Under the pieces are notes generated by a model that saw only the letters and a program-made list of their open reading frames with translations, did no database searches and was not told the origin of the DNA. Position numbers and translations under genes: made by a program. A stretch of 5,966 nucleotides of DNA, taken from positions 1-5,966 of the forward strand of contig SEDG01000161.1 of the NCBI GenBank assembly GCA_004295885.1, written 5' to 3'. Shown here in pieces: positions 5,733 through 5,966 of the stretch. Positions within the stretch are counted from its first letter, which is position 1; the number at the start of each line of letters is the position of its first letter. The stretch is from Pedobacter sp. Lineage in GTDB: Bacteria; Bacteroidota; Bacteroidia; Sphingobacteriales; Sphingobacteriaceae.

Positions 5733-5966
5733 TTATTTCAAATGTGCTTTTAAAAATTGGCCGGTATAAGAATCTTTCGCTTTTAGCAAATCTTCTGGCT
5801 TGCCTTCAAAAACAACATGACCGCCTTTGTCGCCACCTTCTGGGCCAATATCAATTACCCAATCTGCACACTTAATCATATCCATGTTATGCTCAATAAC
5901 CAAAATGGTATTGCCTTGTTCGATCAATGTATTTAGTGCTTTTAATAGCTTTTTAATATCGTGAAA
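5733..5966 (-). CDS. uvrA: UvrA, excinuclease ABC subunit A, C-terminal end (5' partial)
   Basis: The minus-strand frame is open from the window edge to TAA at 5733-5735 and gives the last 77 residues (FHDIKKLLKALNTLIEQGNT through AHLK). The HDIxxLLxxLxxLxxxGNT segment, the VIEHN switch/H-loop histidine and the ADWVIDIGPEGGDKGG motif are characteristic of the second ATP-binding domain of UvrA, the DNA-damage recognition ATPase of nucleotide excision repair. The Walker, signature and zinc-binding parts lie outside the window. The TTG at 5925-5927 is an internal leucine codon, not a start. The C-terminal tail (SYTGQFLKAHLK) is the usual UvrA ending. Confidence 0.97.
   Translation of the reverse strand, partial: FHDIKKLLKALNTLIEQGNTILVIEHNMDMIKCADWVIDIGPEGGDKGGHVVFEGKPEDLLKAKDSYTGQFLKAHLK

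Noticed and set aside
5657..5875. Plus-strand 72-codon ORF opposite the uvrA end
   Set aside because: It is antisense to the highly conserved UvrA C-terminus and has no recognisable features.

Overview
The window looks like chromosomal DNA of a Bacteroidota bacterium, most likely a Sphingobacteriaceae member such as Pedobacter. The evidence is the AT-rich composition, the lack of clear Shine-Dalgarno sequences, a TAnnTTTG-type promoter element, a LytS/LytTR pair of the type abundant in that group, and a TGTCACCCTGAGCGAAGTCG-type dispersed repeat. The genus is an inference from recognition; no search was run.

Layout: (1) 1-327 (+) is the 3' end of a monovalent cation:proton antiporter or K+ channel-type protein with a C-terminal RCK (TrkA-C) domain, followed by a strong intrinsic terminator. 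(2) 417-1196 (-) is a soluble 259-residue protein of unknown function. (3) 1197-1594 holds no convincing gene but has two layered repeat structures: an inverted array of 11-bp units with a perfect 18-bp palindrome, and a degenerate direct-repeat array with a 32-33 bp period. (4) 1595-4646 (-) is a signalling locus, read from high to low coordinates: a LytS/YpdA-type sensor histidine kinase, its LytTR response regulator (overlapping start and stop), and a third gene with a membrane helix joined directly to a LytTR DNA-binding domain and no receiver. (5) 4647-4936 is intergenic and contains a structured dispersed repeat. (6) 4937-5602 (-) is a LysE/RhtB-type exporter. (7) 5733-5966 (-) is the C-terminal end of UvrA, running off the window.

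The most interesting part is the signalling locus. The LytTR domains of the response regulator and the membrane protein are about 73% identical by hand alignment, so one arose by duplication and had its input module replaced (receiver versus membrane anchor). In the 128-bp gap between them, upstream of the membrane-LytTR gene, there is a perfect 8-bp direct repeat with a 21-bp pitch. This is the two-helical-turn geometry known for LytTR operators, and it lies just upstream of a TAGTTTTG promoter element that is flanked by an inverted AGTTCGA pair. The simplest model is that the kinase phosphorylates the regulator, which activates the membrane-tethered paralogue. The paralogue may compete for, or feed back on, the same sites. 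This model is inference.
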